From positions 66,665 through 130,664 of the forward strand of contig DASREE010000042.1 in NCBI GenBank assembly GCA_035652235.1: DNA of 64,000 bases, in the 5' to 3' direction. The notes beneath the pieces are model-generated. The model was not told where the DNA came from. It did no database searches and was given only the letters and a program-made list of their open reading frames with translations. The position numbers and the translations under genes were made by a program. Of the stretch, positions 16,677 to 25,799 are shown piece after piece. The DNA comes from PALSA-612 sp035652235. Its GTDB lineage: Bacteria; Actinomycetota; Thermoleophilia; Gaiellales; Gaiellaceae. Numbering within the stretch: the stretch's first letter is position 1; the number at the start of each line of letters is the position of its first letter.

Positions 16677-17837
16677 GTGAGCGACGAGCGCGTCCCACAC
16701 GAGGCGATCGAGCGCCTGCTCGAGGCCTGGCGCGGCGAGGTCGAGGCCGGCGCCGTCTACGAGCTGATCGCGCAACGCGAGCGGGATCCCGAGCGCGCGG
16801 CGATCCTGCGGCGGATGGCCGAGGCGGAGTCCGGCCATCGCCTGCGGCTCGAGGCGCGGATGCGGGAGCTCGGCGCCCAGGTTCCCGACGCTTCGGCCGT
16901 CAAGGTCCCGCGCTGGCTGCGCCTGCAGGCTCGCTACGCGCCGGTCGGCCGCCTGCTCGCCGCCCGGGAGGCGGCCGAGTCCGACGAGGTCGCCGACCGC
17001 TACCTGCGCCCGACGGGCGACGAGACGACGGACGCGCTGCTGCGCGACATCCGCCGCGACGAGCGCTCGCACGCGCTCGCGGTCGGCGAGCTCCGGGCCG
17101 GATCGGCGGCCCCTGCGGCGCAGACGGCGACGCCGCAGGCCCGCCTGGAGCGCATCCTCGCACGCGAGCGCTGGCACGAGGCCGGGTCGGGCTGGATGTC
17201 CGGCGCCATCTACGGCGCGAACGACGGCCTGGCCGCGGTGTTCGGCATCGTCACCGGCGTCTCGGGGGCGACCGGCGGCTCGAGCTTCGTGCTCACGGCC
17301 GGCGTCGCGGGCGCCGTCGCCTCGGCGCTGTCGATGGCGACCGGGGCGTTCCTCGCCGAGCGCTCGGAGCTGGAGGTGGCCGAGGCGAACGTCGAGCGCG
17401 AGCGGCGCGAGATCGCCGAGCGTCCGGACGAGGAGCGCGAAGAGCTGTCGCTCTTCCTGCAGCTGAAGGGGCTCGACGCCGCCACCGCGGACGCGGTCGC
17501 CGAGGAGCAGGCGAAGGATCCCGACGCCCTCCTGCGCATCCTCACGGCCGAGGAGCTGGGCGGCTCGAAGCCCGCCGGCCACCCGGTCGAGTCGGCGCTC
17601 GCCGCCGGGATCTCCACCGCCGTCGGCGCCTTCGTGCCCGTGATCCCGTTCTTCTTCATGACGGGATCGGTGGCGATCGCCGTCGCCGGCGCCGTCTCCC
17701 TCGTCGCCCACTTCGCCGTCGGCGCGGCCAAGTCGCTGTTCACGCTCCGCAGCTGGTGGGGCTCGGGTCTCGAGATGACGCTCGCCGGGGTGGTCGTCGG
17801 CGGCGCCACCTACGCGATCGGGCTCGCCTTCGGGTAG
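16677..17837 (+). CDS. Ferritin-like domain fused to VIT1/CCC1 transporter (EVIT type)
   Basis: A 386-residue protein with two parts. Residues about 1-145 form a rubrerythrin-like four-helix domain with E/H positions in the helices (EVEAGAVYELIAQ, AEAESGHRLRLEARM, DIRRDERSHALAVGEL), a likely di-iron site. Residues about 165-386 are a VIT1/CCC1 membrane domain: YGANDGLAAVFGIVTGVSG, a charged loop (ERSELEVAEANVERERREIAE, cytoplasmic metal-binding region in plant VIT1), and three further helices. Family members (such as MbfA) export iron or manganese using the proton gradient, with the ferritin-like part sensing or delivering iron. Start GTG fits the adjacent -10 box. Confidence 0.87.
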   Translation: MSDERVPHEAIERLLEAWRGEVEAGAVYELIAQRERDPERAAILRRMAEAESGHRLRLEARMRELGAQVPDASAVKVPRWLRLQARYAPVGRLLAAREAAESDEVADRYLRPTGDETTDALLRDIRRDERSHALAVGELRAGSAAPAAQTATPQARLERILARERWHEAGSGWMSGAIYGANDGLAAVFGIVTGVSGATGGSSFVLTAGVAGAVASALSMATGAFLAERSELEVAEANVERERREIAERPDEEREELSLFLQLKGLDAATADAVAEEQAKDPDALLRILTAEELGGSKPAGHPVESALAAGISTAVGAFVPVIPFFFMTGSVAIAVAGAVSLVAHFAVGAAKSLFTLRSWWGSGLEMTLAGVVVGGATYAIGLAFG

Positions 17838-17846
17838 GCGTGACGC

Positions 17847-19901
17847 TCAGCCGCGCGGCTGGAACTGGAACACGGTCGTCCCGAGCAACCCCGTCGGCCG
17901 CACGTCGAGCGTGCACGCGCTCCGTCCGCGCCGGCCGCCGGGCGGCGGCACGGTCGGGATCTCGGCGCGCCAGGGCTCGTTCGGCGCCGGGTGGAGGAAG
18001 GTGAGCTTCCTGATCACCTTGCCGTTGCGCAGGATCGTCAGACGCTGCTCCTGCTTCACGAGCAGGGTCAGCTGGAAGACGCCCTGCGGGCAGCCGTACA
18101 CGACCAGGCGCCCGTCCCCACCCGGGTAGATGTCTCCTTGCGGCAGCAGCCCCGTCAGCTGCGAGATCGCGCGAGGCGGCTGCGTCAGCTTCCACAGGGC
18201 GAGGTTGCCGAGTCGGCTGCCCGGCCGCTCGACGTCGGTGACGACCTCGCCTGCGAACGAGAAGAAGGGGGCGCCCTGGATCGCGCCCACCGGCGCCACG
18301 ACGTAGCGCGGCGTGGCGACACGCCCGCCGACGAGCAGCCGTCCGCCGGGGGCGAAGTCGAGCCGGCGCTGGGGCAGCGGCCCGGTCACCTGTACGCCGC
18401 CGAGGTCGTAGACGCGGTCGATCTTCCGGTTCCAGAAGATCGTCTGCCACACCCCCGTCCAGTCCGCCCCGGGTACGAACAGGAAGGCGACGGGGCCGTC
18501 GGCGGCCCGGTCGATCCAGGCGGGGTCCGCTCCGAGGAACATCGTCCGCCGCAGGCGGGCCTGGTCGACCGCCTCCCGGCTCGCCTGCACCGAGGCGGCT
18601 GCGAGCGCGGCGACGAGCAGGGCGGGCAGCACCCAGATCGCCCGCCGGGGCACGAGCGCGAACAGAGCGAGCACGACCGCCAGCACGGCGTAGAAGCCGA
18701 CCTCGAACGCGTGCAGCGACGTCGCGGCGACGATGTCCCACAGCGGCGCGACCGTCGGCGCGTCGGGCGGCGCGGCCGGGGTCACGAGCCGGCCGAGCGG
18801 CAGCACGGCGAGCGGGGCGGCGACCGCCACGCACACGGCCGCGGTCGACCAGTAGCCGCGCGGTGCGCCGCGCTCGAGCCAGAGTACGAAAGCGAGGAAG
18901 AGGAGCGGCGCGAGCCCGATCAGGTCGCGCTCGGCGAGCTGTCCCACGTAGCGCGAGGCGAAGATCCCCACCTCGACGACGATCCAGGCGGCGATCGACA
19001 CGGTGGTGGCGAGGAACGCGCGCCGGCGCGGGTCGGGCTCGCCCCGCCGGGCTCCCGCGAGGAGCAGGAGCAGGAGCGCGCACAGCGGGACGAGGCCGCT
19101 CAGCATGGCGAGCGAGCCCGCGTGGTAGACGACGAAGCGAGCAGCGCGGCCAACCGAGTAGGAGCTGTGCGCGACCACCTCGTAGCCGCCGAGCACGGAG
19201 TCGGAGCTGCCGAGCCGCCAGGCGAGCCAGCCCGCGACGAGCAGCCCCATCCCGACCAGGGAGGGGGCGAGCCGGGTCGGCAGCCGCCGCGAGCGCGCGA
19301 GGAGCGAGTCGAGGCCGAGCGCGGTCGCGAACGCGGGCAGCAGCACGATCGCCTGCAGCCTGGCGAGCGCCGCACAGGCGACGGCGGCGACGAGCAGCGC
19401 CTGCCGCGCCGGGGTCGGGCGCTCGATCGCGCGCGCCATCGCCCACGCGGCCAGCACGAGCAGCGGGTAGAAGAGCACCTCCGTCATCACGAGCCCCGAG
19501 TAGACGAGGCCGGGCAGGGCGAGCGTGAGCGCCGCGGCGACGAGCGCCCACCGGGTCGAGACGAGCGACCGGCCCCAGAGGAAGACGGGCACCGCCGCGA
19601 GCGACATCGCCGCCGCCTGCAGCACCTTGAGCAGGCCGTAGCCGAAGGCGAAGTCCGCGAGCGAGAGCGGGAGCCCGACGAAGGCGGGCACGAGCAGGCT
19701 GTAGAACGGCGTCGGCCCGCCCAGGATGGTCAGCGAGCCGTGCGTGTACAGGTTGTGGCCGAGCAGCCCGTACACCATCTCGTCCGGCGCGATCCACGGC
19801 ACGGGCACCTCGCGCCCGGCCCACCCGCGCAACCCGACCGAGCAGAGGACGAGGGCGCCGAGCGCCAGCCACGGCGCGCTGGCGGCGCGGCGCAGGCGCA
19901 C
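17847..19901 (-). CDS. GT-C type membrane glycosyltransferase-like protein
   Basis: A 684-residue membrane protein. The N-terminal 470 residues hold about 11-12 hydrophobic segments; the first loop carries D40-E41 in WIAPDEMVYG, matching the acidic pair that GT-C enzymes use. The last 200 residues form a soluble extracytoplasmic domain ending in a strand-rich stretch. The layout resembles polyprenyl-phosphate-sugar-dependent enzymes of the ArnT/PMT group. The sugar and acceptor are unknown. The gene is 174 bp downstream of the exported beta-repeat protein and could share its operon. It ends 9 bp from the VIT gene (convergent). Confidence 0.65.
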   Translation of the reverse strand: MRLRRAASAPWLALGALVLCSVGLRGWAGREVPVPWIAPDEMVYGLLGHNLYTHGSLTILGGPTPFYSLLVPAFVGLPLSLADFAFGYGLLKVLQAAAMSLAAVPVFLWGRSLVSTRWALVAAALTLALPGLVYSGLVMTEVLFYPLLVLAAWAMARAIERPTPARQALLVAAVACAALARLQAIVLLPAFATALGLDSLLARSRRLPTRLAPSLVGMGLLVAGWLAWRLGSSDSVLGGYEVVAHSSYSVGRAARFVVYHAGSLAMLSGLVPLCALLLLLLAGARRGEPDPRRRAFLATTVSIAAWIVVEVGIFASRYVGQLAERDLIGLAPLLFLAFVLWLERGAPRGYWSTAAVCVAVAAPLAVLPLGRLVTPAAPPDAPTVAPLWDIVAATSLHAFEVGFYAVLAVVLALFALVPRRAIWVLPALLVAALAAASVQASREAVDQARLRRTMFLGADPAWIDRAADGPVAFLFVPGADWTGVWQTIFWNRKIDRVYDLGGVQVTGPLPQRRLDFAPGGRLLVGGRVATPRYVVAPVGAIQGAPFFSFAGEVVTDVERPGSRLGNLALWKLTQPPRAISQLTGLLPQGDIYPGGDGRLVVYGCPQGVFQLTLLVKQEQRLTILRNGKVIRKLTFLHPAPNEPWRAEIPTVPPPGGRRGRSACTLDVRPTGLLGTTVFQFQPRG

Positions 19902-20075
19902 GCTCCACGGGGCCGCCAGCGCTCCGCCGCCGGATGACTCCGTGACGCTCAGCCTCGGCCGATCCTCAGCGACTGCTGGTTGAACAGGCTCGGCGCCGAG
20001 CCGGGGTCGTGCGGGGTGCCGATCATCGCCACCCCGGTCGCGCGGCGGCGAGCGTGACGAGAGCGAGCTCCCTCC

Positions 20076-20732
20076 TCATCGCGTGACCGTGAAGGCGGCG
20101 CAGCGCCTCGCGCTCCGGTTGCCGGCCGCGTCGACCGCGACGACGCACAGGCGGTCGGCGCCGGCGGCGAGCGTCCTCGGCACGCGCCAGCGGACCGAGT
20201 AGCGCTGTCCCGGTGCGACCGCTCGCATCCCTCCCTGGAAGCGGAAGAGCGTGCGCGTCCCGCGCACGACGGTGACGAGCACCCGGCTTCGACCGCTGTC
20301 GTCCGAGACGGTGAAGAAGAGCCGTGCCGTCGTCCCGGCGCGCGCCGTGCCGGCAATCGGCCTCGCCCGGGGCGGCGAGTGGTCGAGGCGGCCGAAGCCG
20401 GCCGTGACGGACTTCGAGCCGTCGCCGCCCTGGCCCGTCATCGCCACGGTGCACGTTGGCGACGTTCCCGCGCCGGCGCAGTCGCCGCCCCAGCCGGCGA
20501 ACACGGCTGTTCCCTCGGGCGCGGCTGTCAGGGTGATCGACGTCGTCTGCCGGATCAGCGCCGAGCACTGGTCGGGGCAGTCGATCGAGCCGCCGTCGCC
20601 CGAGCCGGTGACGTGTCCGGGCCCGGTGACGACGACCGTGAGCGCGTAGTGGAGCGTGCGTGCCGACGCGGCGGCGGCGAGCCCGGCGGCGGCGAGGGCG
20701 AGCGCTGCGAGGAAGATGTGGCGGCGTCGCAT
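20076..20732 (-). CDS. Exported protein with one InlB-type beta-repeat and a C-terminal beta domain
   Basis: A 218-residue secreted protein: basic start MRRRH, a hydrophobic signal segment to about residue 24, and a predicted signal peptidase I site near AAASA. Residues about 28-112 match the bacterial repeat domain found in many Gram-positive surface proteins (pattern VVTGPGHVTGSG, IDCPDQC, ITLTAAPEGTAVFAGWGGDC, CTVAMTG, SVTAGFG) with paired cysteines. Residues about 120-215 form an Ig-like domain (YSVRWRVPRTLAAG, CVVAVDAAGNRS). Function unknown. Last gene of the packed run that begins at 28875, 12 bp after the previous gene. Confidence 0.75.
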   Translation of the reverse strand: MRRRHIFLAALALAAAGLAAAASARTLHYALTVVVTGPGHVTGSGDGGSIDCPDQCSALIRQTTSITLTAAPEGTAVFAGWGGDCAGAGTSPTCTVAMTGQGGDGSKSVTAGFGRLDHSPPRARPIAGTARAGTTARLFFTVSDDSGRSRVLVTVVRGTRTLFRFQGGMRAVAPGQRYSVRWRVPRTLAAGADRLCVVAVDAAGNRSARRCAAFTVTR

Positions 20733-20744
20733 ACCCCGGAACCC

Positions 20745-21386
20745 CTACGAGCCTGTCGGAGAGGGTCGACGGCGGCGCCCTCTGCGCAGGCGGTGCGCGA
20801 GGAAGGATAGGAGAGCGACACCCGCGCCGGCCAGCACGATCAGGACGATGTCGCGCGTGCTCGAGCCGGAGCCCGTGGGCTGCGCCGGCGCCGGGAGCCG
20901 CACGCCGCCGGCGGCCGCCAGCGTCCGCACCGCCCGGTCGGCGCTCGCGAGCAGGCCGTCAGGTCCCTTGCCGATCGGGACGCGGCGGATGAGCCGGAGC
21001 TTCGCCGCGTCCGGCTTCGTGCGGTCGACGTAGCCGTAGCCGTTCGGGGTGACGACGAGCAGCCGGCCCTTGTAGCCGAAGGAGATCTCGAGCGAGAGGA
21101 AGCGGCAGTACGCCTGCGGCGCGTGCCACAGCGCGCTGACGGTGCCGAGGTCGTACGGCGAGGTGATCACCGCCACCCGGATCGGGAAGCCGGCTGCGTA
21201 GGCGGCGTCGACCGTCGCCTCGAGCTGCTTCACGCCCTCCTTCGACGTCTGCGAGTAGTACGGGTAGAAGACGCGGGAGCCGATCAGGACGTCGCTCGCC
21301 GGGTCGCCGTCCGCACGGGCGACGCCGGCCACGGCGACGGCGAGAAGCGCGGCGAGGACGGCGGCTGCGGACAGCCTCCGCCTCAC
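20745..21386 (-). CDS. Exported protein with a C-terminal membrane anchor, unknown function
   Basis: A 213-residue protein: signal peptide (residues 1-25, ending VARA), a soluble domain of about 130 residues, then one helix (RDIVLIVLAGAGVALLSFLAH) and a basic tail, so the domain faces outside. The domain (DVLIGSRVFYPYYSQ, VAVITSPYDLGTV, LLVVTPNGYGYV) has the look of a TPM-like fold, but I am not certain. GTG overlaps the upstream stop as GTGA, so it is coupled to the LolA-like protein gene and most likely acts with it. Confidence 0.65.
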   Translation of the reverse strand: MRRRLSAAAVLAALLAVAVAGVARADGDPASDVLIGSRVFYPYYSQTSKEGVKQLEATVDAAYAAGFPIRVAVITSPYDLGTVSALWHAPQAYCRFLSLEISFGYKGRLLVVTPNGYGYVDRTKPDAAKLRLIRRVPIGKGPDGLLASADRAVRTLAAAGGVRLPAPAQPTGSGSSTRDIVLIVLAGAGVALLSFLAHRLRRGRRRRPSPTGS

Positions 21387-22387
21387 GGGCGCCTCCTCGC
21401 CGGCGGTTCGATCGACAGCGGGCTGTCGAAGGGGCCGTACACCTGGTGCATGAAGTGCGCCTGTGCCGTCATGCGCAGGTCGAGCGTGCGCAGCGTCTGC
21501 CGGTCGACGGCGATCGTGAACCAGGCGTCGAGCTGCGGGTCGAAGAAGGCGACCCGCCACACCGGCCGGGCGCGCAGCGTCCCCTTCCCGACGATGCGCG
21601 CGTTCGAGACCGACGCCCACAGCGGGACGGGCTGGCGGATCGGATCGAGCGCCGACGCCAGCCAGGGGCCGTGGGCCGTTTCGCGGTCCCAGCGGCGACC
21701 GCCGACGATCACCGCCTCCGGCCCGGTCGAGACCCGGTAGCTGAGCCGGTCGGGCGCCTGGAAGCGCCAGACGGTGCGCACGACGGAGCCGGGCCCAGCG
21801 GAGAGCCGGTCGTGGACGACGAGGGTGCGCAGGCGGCGCCACGTCGCCGTCGCCCGCCGGACGATCGCCGCCCCGGAGGGCGCGTCCACGGGGAAAGCGA
21901 AGGAGACGGTGGAGGCGGGGCGGTCGGGCCCGCGGAGGTCGATCGCGACCGTCCCCGGCCGCGAGCCGCCGGCCACGGCCGCCTCGTAGCAGCCGGTCCC
22001 GCACGCCCGCGCCGCGATCACCCTCCGGCCGTCCAGGCGGAAGGAGACGTCGAGCCCTGCCGCCGGTCCCTCCTGCCCGACGACGGACGCCTGCAGCGAG
22101 AGCCGCCCCGGCCCGCTCGACGCCGACAGCGCGACGGCGAGGTCGCGGTCCTCGCGCGCGAGCGTGAGCGACCCGGGCGGCGGAGCCGGGAAGGCGGAGC
22201 TGCCACTCGACCCGCCGTCGCCGGCCGCGGGCGCCGCCGCGGCCGAGCTGGAGGAGGAGCCCGCCGTCGCGAGCGTCGAGTGGGCGAGCAGCGAGACGGT
22301 GACGATGGCGCCCACGCCGGCTGCGAAGGCGACGAGCGCCGCCGACAGCCGCAGCGCGACCTTGCCGGAGCTTGGCGCGGTCGTCAT
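21383..22387 (-). CDS. Membrane-anchored protein with LolA-like C-terminal domain
   Basis: A 334-residue protein with one N-terminal helix (about residues 10-36), a Ser/Ala-rich linker, an Ig-like segment (about 70-165) and a C-terminal beta domain (about 175-330). The last part (RLRTLVVHDRLSAG, PDRLSYRV, VIVGGRRWDRE, WFTIAVDRQTLRTLDLRM) resembles LolA/LppX-like domains found next to or fused to CopD proteins in related bacteria; that is from memory of the families. The histidine pair in AQAHFMHQVYGPF could bind metal. ATG overlaps the copCD stop as ATGA and its end overlaps the next start, so it is coupled on both sides. Confidence 0.68.
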   Translation of the reverse strand: MTTAPSSGKVALRLSAALVAFAAGVGAIVTVSLLAHSTLATAGSSSSSAAAAPAAGDGGSSGSSAFPAPPPGSLTLAREDRDLAVALSASSGPGRLSLQASVVGQEGPAAGLDVSFRLDGRRVIAARACGTGCYEAAVAGGSRPGTVAIDLRGPDRPASTVSFAFPVDAPSGAAIVRRATATWRRLRTLVVHDRLSAGPGSVVRTVWRFQAPDRLSYRVSTGPEAVIVGGRRWDRETAHGPWLASALDPIRQPVPLWASVSNARIVGKGTLRARPVWRVAFFDPQLDAWFTIAVDRQTLRTLDLRMTAQAHFMHQVYGPFDSPLSIEPPARRRP

Positions 22388-24117
22388 CCCGAGGCGTGGT
22401 CGACGAGGAGGACCTGGAGCGGGCGTGCGCCCGGCGGCCGGATGTCGAACGAGATGCCCCAGCGTCCGACCATCACGAGCGCGGGCGTGTTCGCGCGCCG
22501 GAAGACGCCGGGGCGCGTCTCCGGAAGGGTGTACGCGAGCTGCTGCATCTCCATGTCGAGCATGGTGAAGGTCGCCGTCACGTCGGCGCCGCGGACCGGC
22601 TTGCCGTCCTTGCTGATCTCGACCGCGAACGTGTTGGGTACGGCCGCCCGGTTCGGGGAGACGTCGAACACGAGCTTGTAACCGCCCTTGCTGACCGTGG
22701 TCGTCGCCGGCCCCGGCCCGACGGTGGCGCTCGCGCTGCCGAGGCTGGCCAGCGCCTTCGGGGGCGGCGGCAGGCTCGTCAGCAGCGCCGCGCCGAAGAG
22801 GGCTCCGACGACGAGCACGACCTCGCCGCCGACGAGCGTGCGCAGGAGCGCGGCGGTCGAAGGTCCGCGCTCGGCGAGCCCGGCCGCGACCTGCCGGAAG
22901 CGCGGCACCGAGCGGCTGGAGTTGATCGAGGCGAGGACGATCGTCACGGCGAGGAAGATGAGCTTGAGGACGAGCGACTTGCCGTAGGAGGTGTCCCACA
23001 GGGAGGACAGGGTGGGGAAGTGGAGGAAGGAGGCGCCGATTCCGGAGCCGACGAGCGCGAGCACCGAGACGAAGGCGAGGCGCGAGAAGCGCGGCACGCA
23101 GACGGCGAGCGTCGCGATGCGCTGCTCGCCCGCGCGCCAGCCGAGGACGAGCAGGCCGACGAGGCCGCCGATCCAGATCGATGCGGCGGCGAGGTGGCTC
23201 CAGTCGAGCAACAGCGAGAGCCAGCGCGGCGAGGTCACAGCAGCATGGCCAGCCAGGCCGGGGACGAGCAGCGCGCCGCCCGTGGCCGCGCCGGCGCCGG
23301 CGAGCGAGAGCAACGCTGCGACGGAGCGACGCTCGCGGCGGGGGTCGTCGAGCCAGATGGCGACGCCTCCGGCGACCGCCAGGAACGCGAGTACGAGCTC
23401 GAAGTCGAGCATGCCGCGGCCGAAGGCCGAGTCGCGCATCAGCGGCACGACGCCGCCGAGGTCGAGGGCCGACCGCTGCGCGAACGTCGCCGTGGACATC
23501 TCCACGTAGACGGGCGTCGCGACGAGGGCGAGGCCGATCGCGACCGAGAAGCTCGCGGCCAGCGACCGCAGCGAGGCACCGGTGACCGCGCGCAGCGCCG
23601 GTCTCGCGACGGCCAGCCGCAGCACGACTAGACCGATGGCGCAGGTGGCTGCGAGAAGGGTGAGCCAGCGTGCGATGAGCAGCGGCGGGGTCGCCGCGCT
23701 CTCGCTGATGGACGGGATGACGAACTGCGGGGCGGGGCCCGGGTTGGGGCCGACGGCGAAGGTGAACGCTCCGCGCACCGGGTGCCCGTCCTCCGAGACG
23801 ACCCGCCAGTAGACGAGGTACCAGCCTTCGGGCAGCGGGCGCAGCGGGACGACCAGCGTGTCCGGGTTCGCCGGCGAGCGCTGTGGCGGCGCCGTCGTCT
23901 GCTGGTGCGCATCCGCGTCGGTGACGGACACGGTCGCGAAGCGCGGCTCGACGGCCTCGCTGTACGTGAGCGTCACCTGCTTCGGCGCGGCCCGCGTCAC
24001 GACGCTCGCGGACGGCGTCGTGCGCAGGAGCGCGGCGTGTGCGAGCGCCGCTGCCGGAAGCGCGAGCGCGCCTCCGGCGGCCGCGCTGTACACGGCGATG
24101 CGGGCCCGCCAGCTCAC
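22384..24117 (-). CDS. CopC-CopD-YtkA fusion copper protein
   Basis: A 577-residue fusion. Residues 1-26 are a signal sequence ending ALA, so mature CopC begins with H27 (AHAALLRTTPSAS), the first ligand of the copper site. The CopC domain runs to about 122 with SEDGHPVRGAFTFAV. Residues about 150-465 are a CopD membrane part with eight helices and the family's GHAAV and SIWIGGLVGLLVLG segments. Residues about 475-577 look like a YtkA-type domain (GYKLVFDVSPNRAAVPN, MLDMEMQQLAYTLPET), with methionines that may bind Cu(I). It most likely brings copper through the membrane. GTG overlaps the ycnI stop as GTGA. Confidence 0.88.
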   Translation of the reverse strand: MSWRARIAVYSAAAGGALALPAAALAHAALLRTTPSASVVTRAAPKQVTLTYSEAVEPRFATVSVTDADAHQQTTAPPQRSPANPDTLVVPLRPLPEGWYLVYWRVVSEDGHPVRGAFTFAVGPNPGPAPQFVIPSISESAATPPLLIARWLTLLAATCAIGLVVLRLAVARPALRAVTGASLRSLAASFSVAIGLALVATPVYVEMSTATFAQRSALDLGGVVPLMRDSAFGRGMLDFELVLAFLAVAGGVAIWLDDPRRERRSVAALLSLAGAGAATGGALLVPGLAGHAAVTSPRWLSLLLDWSHLAAASIWIGGLVGLLVLGWRAGEQRIATLAVCVPRFSRLAFVSVLALVGSGIGASFLHFPTLSSLWDTSYGKSLVLKLIFLAVTIVLASINSSRSVPRFRQVAAGLAERGPSTAALLRTLVGGEVVLVVGALFGAALLTSLPPPPKALASLGSASATVGPGPATTTVSKGGYKLVFDVSPNRAAVPNTFAVEISKDGKPVRGADVTATFTMLDMEMQQLAYTLPETRPGVFRRANTPALVMVGRWGISFDIRPPGARPLQVLLVDHASG

Positions 24118-24698
24118 GCGAGCGAGCGCCGCCCCCCGACGAGCCCGACGAGAGCGAGGACGAGCGCCGCCGCGGCGAGCACGACGGCGACGATGGCGAG
24201 GGTCGACGTCCCGCCGCCGAAGGAGGACACCGCCTCGACCGTCGCCGCCGGGCTGTCGGACGCCTCCGGCCCGTTCCAGTCGACGACCGAGCCGTCGGAG
24301 TACGTCTGGCGCACGTCGAAGCGCACGGTGCCGCTGGTGGCGATGCTGGCGTTGAAGCGGAAGACCGCATCCTGTCCGGTGGGGACGTGGCCGCCGGTCC
24401 AGGTCACGCGCCGGACGACCGCCTCCTCGCCCGATCCCGTCGCCTGCGTCTGCTGCGTCCAGCCGGCGGGCGGCGGCTCGAACGAGTCGATGGCGAACCC
24501 GGACGGGACGGTCAGCTGCACCTTCGTCGTCGTCACCCCCTCCTTCTCGGTCGGCACCGACAGCGTGAACTGCTGCAGCACCTTCGCCTTCGCGACCGGC
24601 GGGCTGACGACCGAGTGCGCCGACGCGGTCTCGGCCACGGCGAGCGCGGCCGCCGCGGCGGCCGCGGCGGCGATCGTCCAGCGTCGAACTCCATGCAT
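24114..24698 (-). CDS. YcnI-like exported copper-binding protein (DUF1775)
   Basis: A 194-residue protein with a signal peptide (A27 is the last residue), so the mature form begins H28-S-V-V. In YcnI this N-terminal histidine binds Cu(II) in a mononuclear site together with an acidic residue and a tryptophan. The beta domain follows (residues about 30-150; VPSGFAIDSFEPPPAGW, VTWTGGHVPTGQDAVF), then a C-terminal membrane helix (about 163-188). ATG at 24698 has a strong AAAGGAG Shine-Dalgarno. It lies between the membrane protein of 24710-25750 and copCD, an order known for YcnI and CopC-CopD genes. Confidence 0.87.
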   Translation of the reverse strand: MHGVRRWTIAAAAAAAAALAVAETASAHSVVSPPVAKAKVLQQFTLSVPTEKEGVTTTKVQLTVPSGFAIDSFEPPPAGWTQQTQATGSGEEAVVRRVTWTGGHVPTGQDAVFRFNASIATSGTVRFDVRQTYSDGSVVDWNGPEASDSPAATVEAVSSFGGGTSTLAIVAVVLAAAALVLALVGLVGGRRSLA

Positions 24699-24709
24699 GC
24701 CTGCTCCTT

Positions 24710-25750
24710 TCAGGATCGCTGTACGTGGCGCGGGCGCCTTCGGCTCGTGGCCGGGAACCGGTCGGGTGCGCGCGCGGCGCCGGCCGGAGACGTGGCGACG
24801 AAGACGAGCGCGGCGGCGCCCAGGCCGCAGCCGAGCCCGAGCGCCGCGGTGGCACGGACGGCGGACGCGGGAAGGGCGGAGACGACGACGCCGTGCCGGA
24901 AGACGCCGCCGAGCTCGGAGAGTGCCTGTACCACCGCGAAGGCGGCCAGGACGGAGACGGCGGCGAGCCGCAGCCGGGATCGGCGGAGCGCTGCCGCTCC
25001 GCCTGCCACGAGCGTCAGCTCGGCGGCGAAGAGAAGCCACCGTTCGGGGGGGAGGGCGAAGCCGGCGAGCGCGAAGCCGGCGAGCGCGGCGAGCGTGGCG
25101 GCCGAGGCGGAGAGGGCGAGGCCGATCGCGGCCGGCCACGGCCGCCTGCGGGCCGCCACCCCGGCTGCTGCGAGCCCGACGAGACCGAGCACGAGCCACG
25201 GCCACAGCGCGGGCCGTGCGGCACGCGTCAGCTCGCCCGTGACCTGTGCCCGCCGTCCGTCGACGACGAGCGGCACGCTCCACGTCACCGTCCCGCGGTT
25301 GCGGAGCGCGCTCGCCGGCGCCCACACCCGTGCGTCCGCCCAGGTCAGCTCGTGCCCGCTCACGAGCGCCGCCCAGCGCGCCGCTCGATCCGTGGGAGCC
25401 GACCGGGGCGTCCCGGCCGGCCGCGCGAGCCCGAGGCTCTGGGCGGTCGGCGAGCGGTCGGCGACCATGACCTCGGTCGGAGCGAAGCGGAGGAAGGGCT
25501 CGCCGAGGTAGCCGAGCACGACCACCGCCCGGCCGGGGTCGACGCGGAGGCGCAGACGCCGGCCGGCGTCCGCGAGCGACGCGTGCACGCCGGCGAGCCG
25601 GGCCCCGCCGGGGTCGATCCGGTTGCGGTAGTCGAGGGCGACGATCGGGACGGCCGTGTGGTGCGCCTGAGCGCTGGCCGGCAGCGCCAGCGCGGCGACG
25701 ACGGCGACCGACAGCGACCGGACGATCCCTGCCCTGCGGGTGCGCTGCAC
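24710..25750 (-). CDS. Exported/membrane protein with N-terminal His after signal peptide, unknown
   Basis: A 346-residue protein, not recognised. Signal peptide 1-29 ends SAQA, so the mature form would start H30-H31. Residues 30-175 form a soluble domain (PIVALDYRNRIDPGG, GRRLRLRVDPGRAVVVLGYLGEPFLRF). Then come about six helices (180-325) and a basic tail (RFPATSRRRPRHVQRS). GTG start with GGAGGAG at good spacing; the strong ribosome site and 49-bp gap suggest independent initiation within the operon. Position between ycnI and two other exported proteins suggests a copper role; this is inference. Confidence 0.68.
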   Translation of the reverse strand: MQRTRRAGIVRSLSVAVVAALALPASAQAHHTAVPIVALDYRNRIDPGGARLAGVHASLADAGRRLRLRVDPGRAVVVLGYLGEPFLRFAPTEVMVADRSPTAQSLGLARPAGTPRSAPTDRAARWAALVSGHELTWADARVWAPASALRNRGTVTWSVPLVVDGRRAQVTGELTRAARPALWPWLVLGLVGLAAAGVAARRRPWPAAIGLALSASAATLAALAGFALAGFALPPERWLLFAAELTLVAGGAAALRRSRLRLAAVSVLAAFAVVQALSELGGVFRHGVVVSALPASAVRATAALGLGCGLGAAALVFVATSPAGAARAPDRFPATSRRRPRHVQRS

Positions 25751-25799
25751 GTCTCCTCCGTCCGTCGGTGTGCGGCGCGCCGGGCCGGCGCGCCCCGGC

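Noticed and set aside
19949..20026. 25-codon minus-strand frame (MIGTPHDPGSAPSLFNQQ...) between two genes
   Set aside because: No ribosome site or known relative; too short to support beyond chance.
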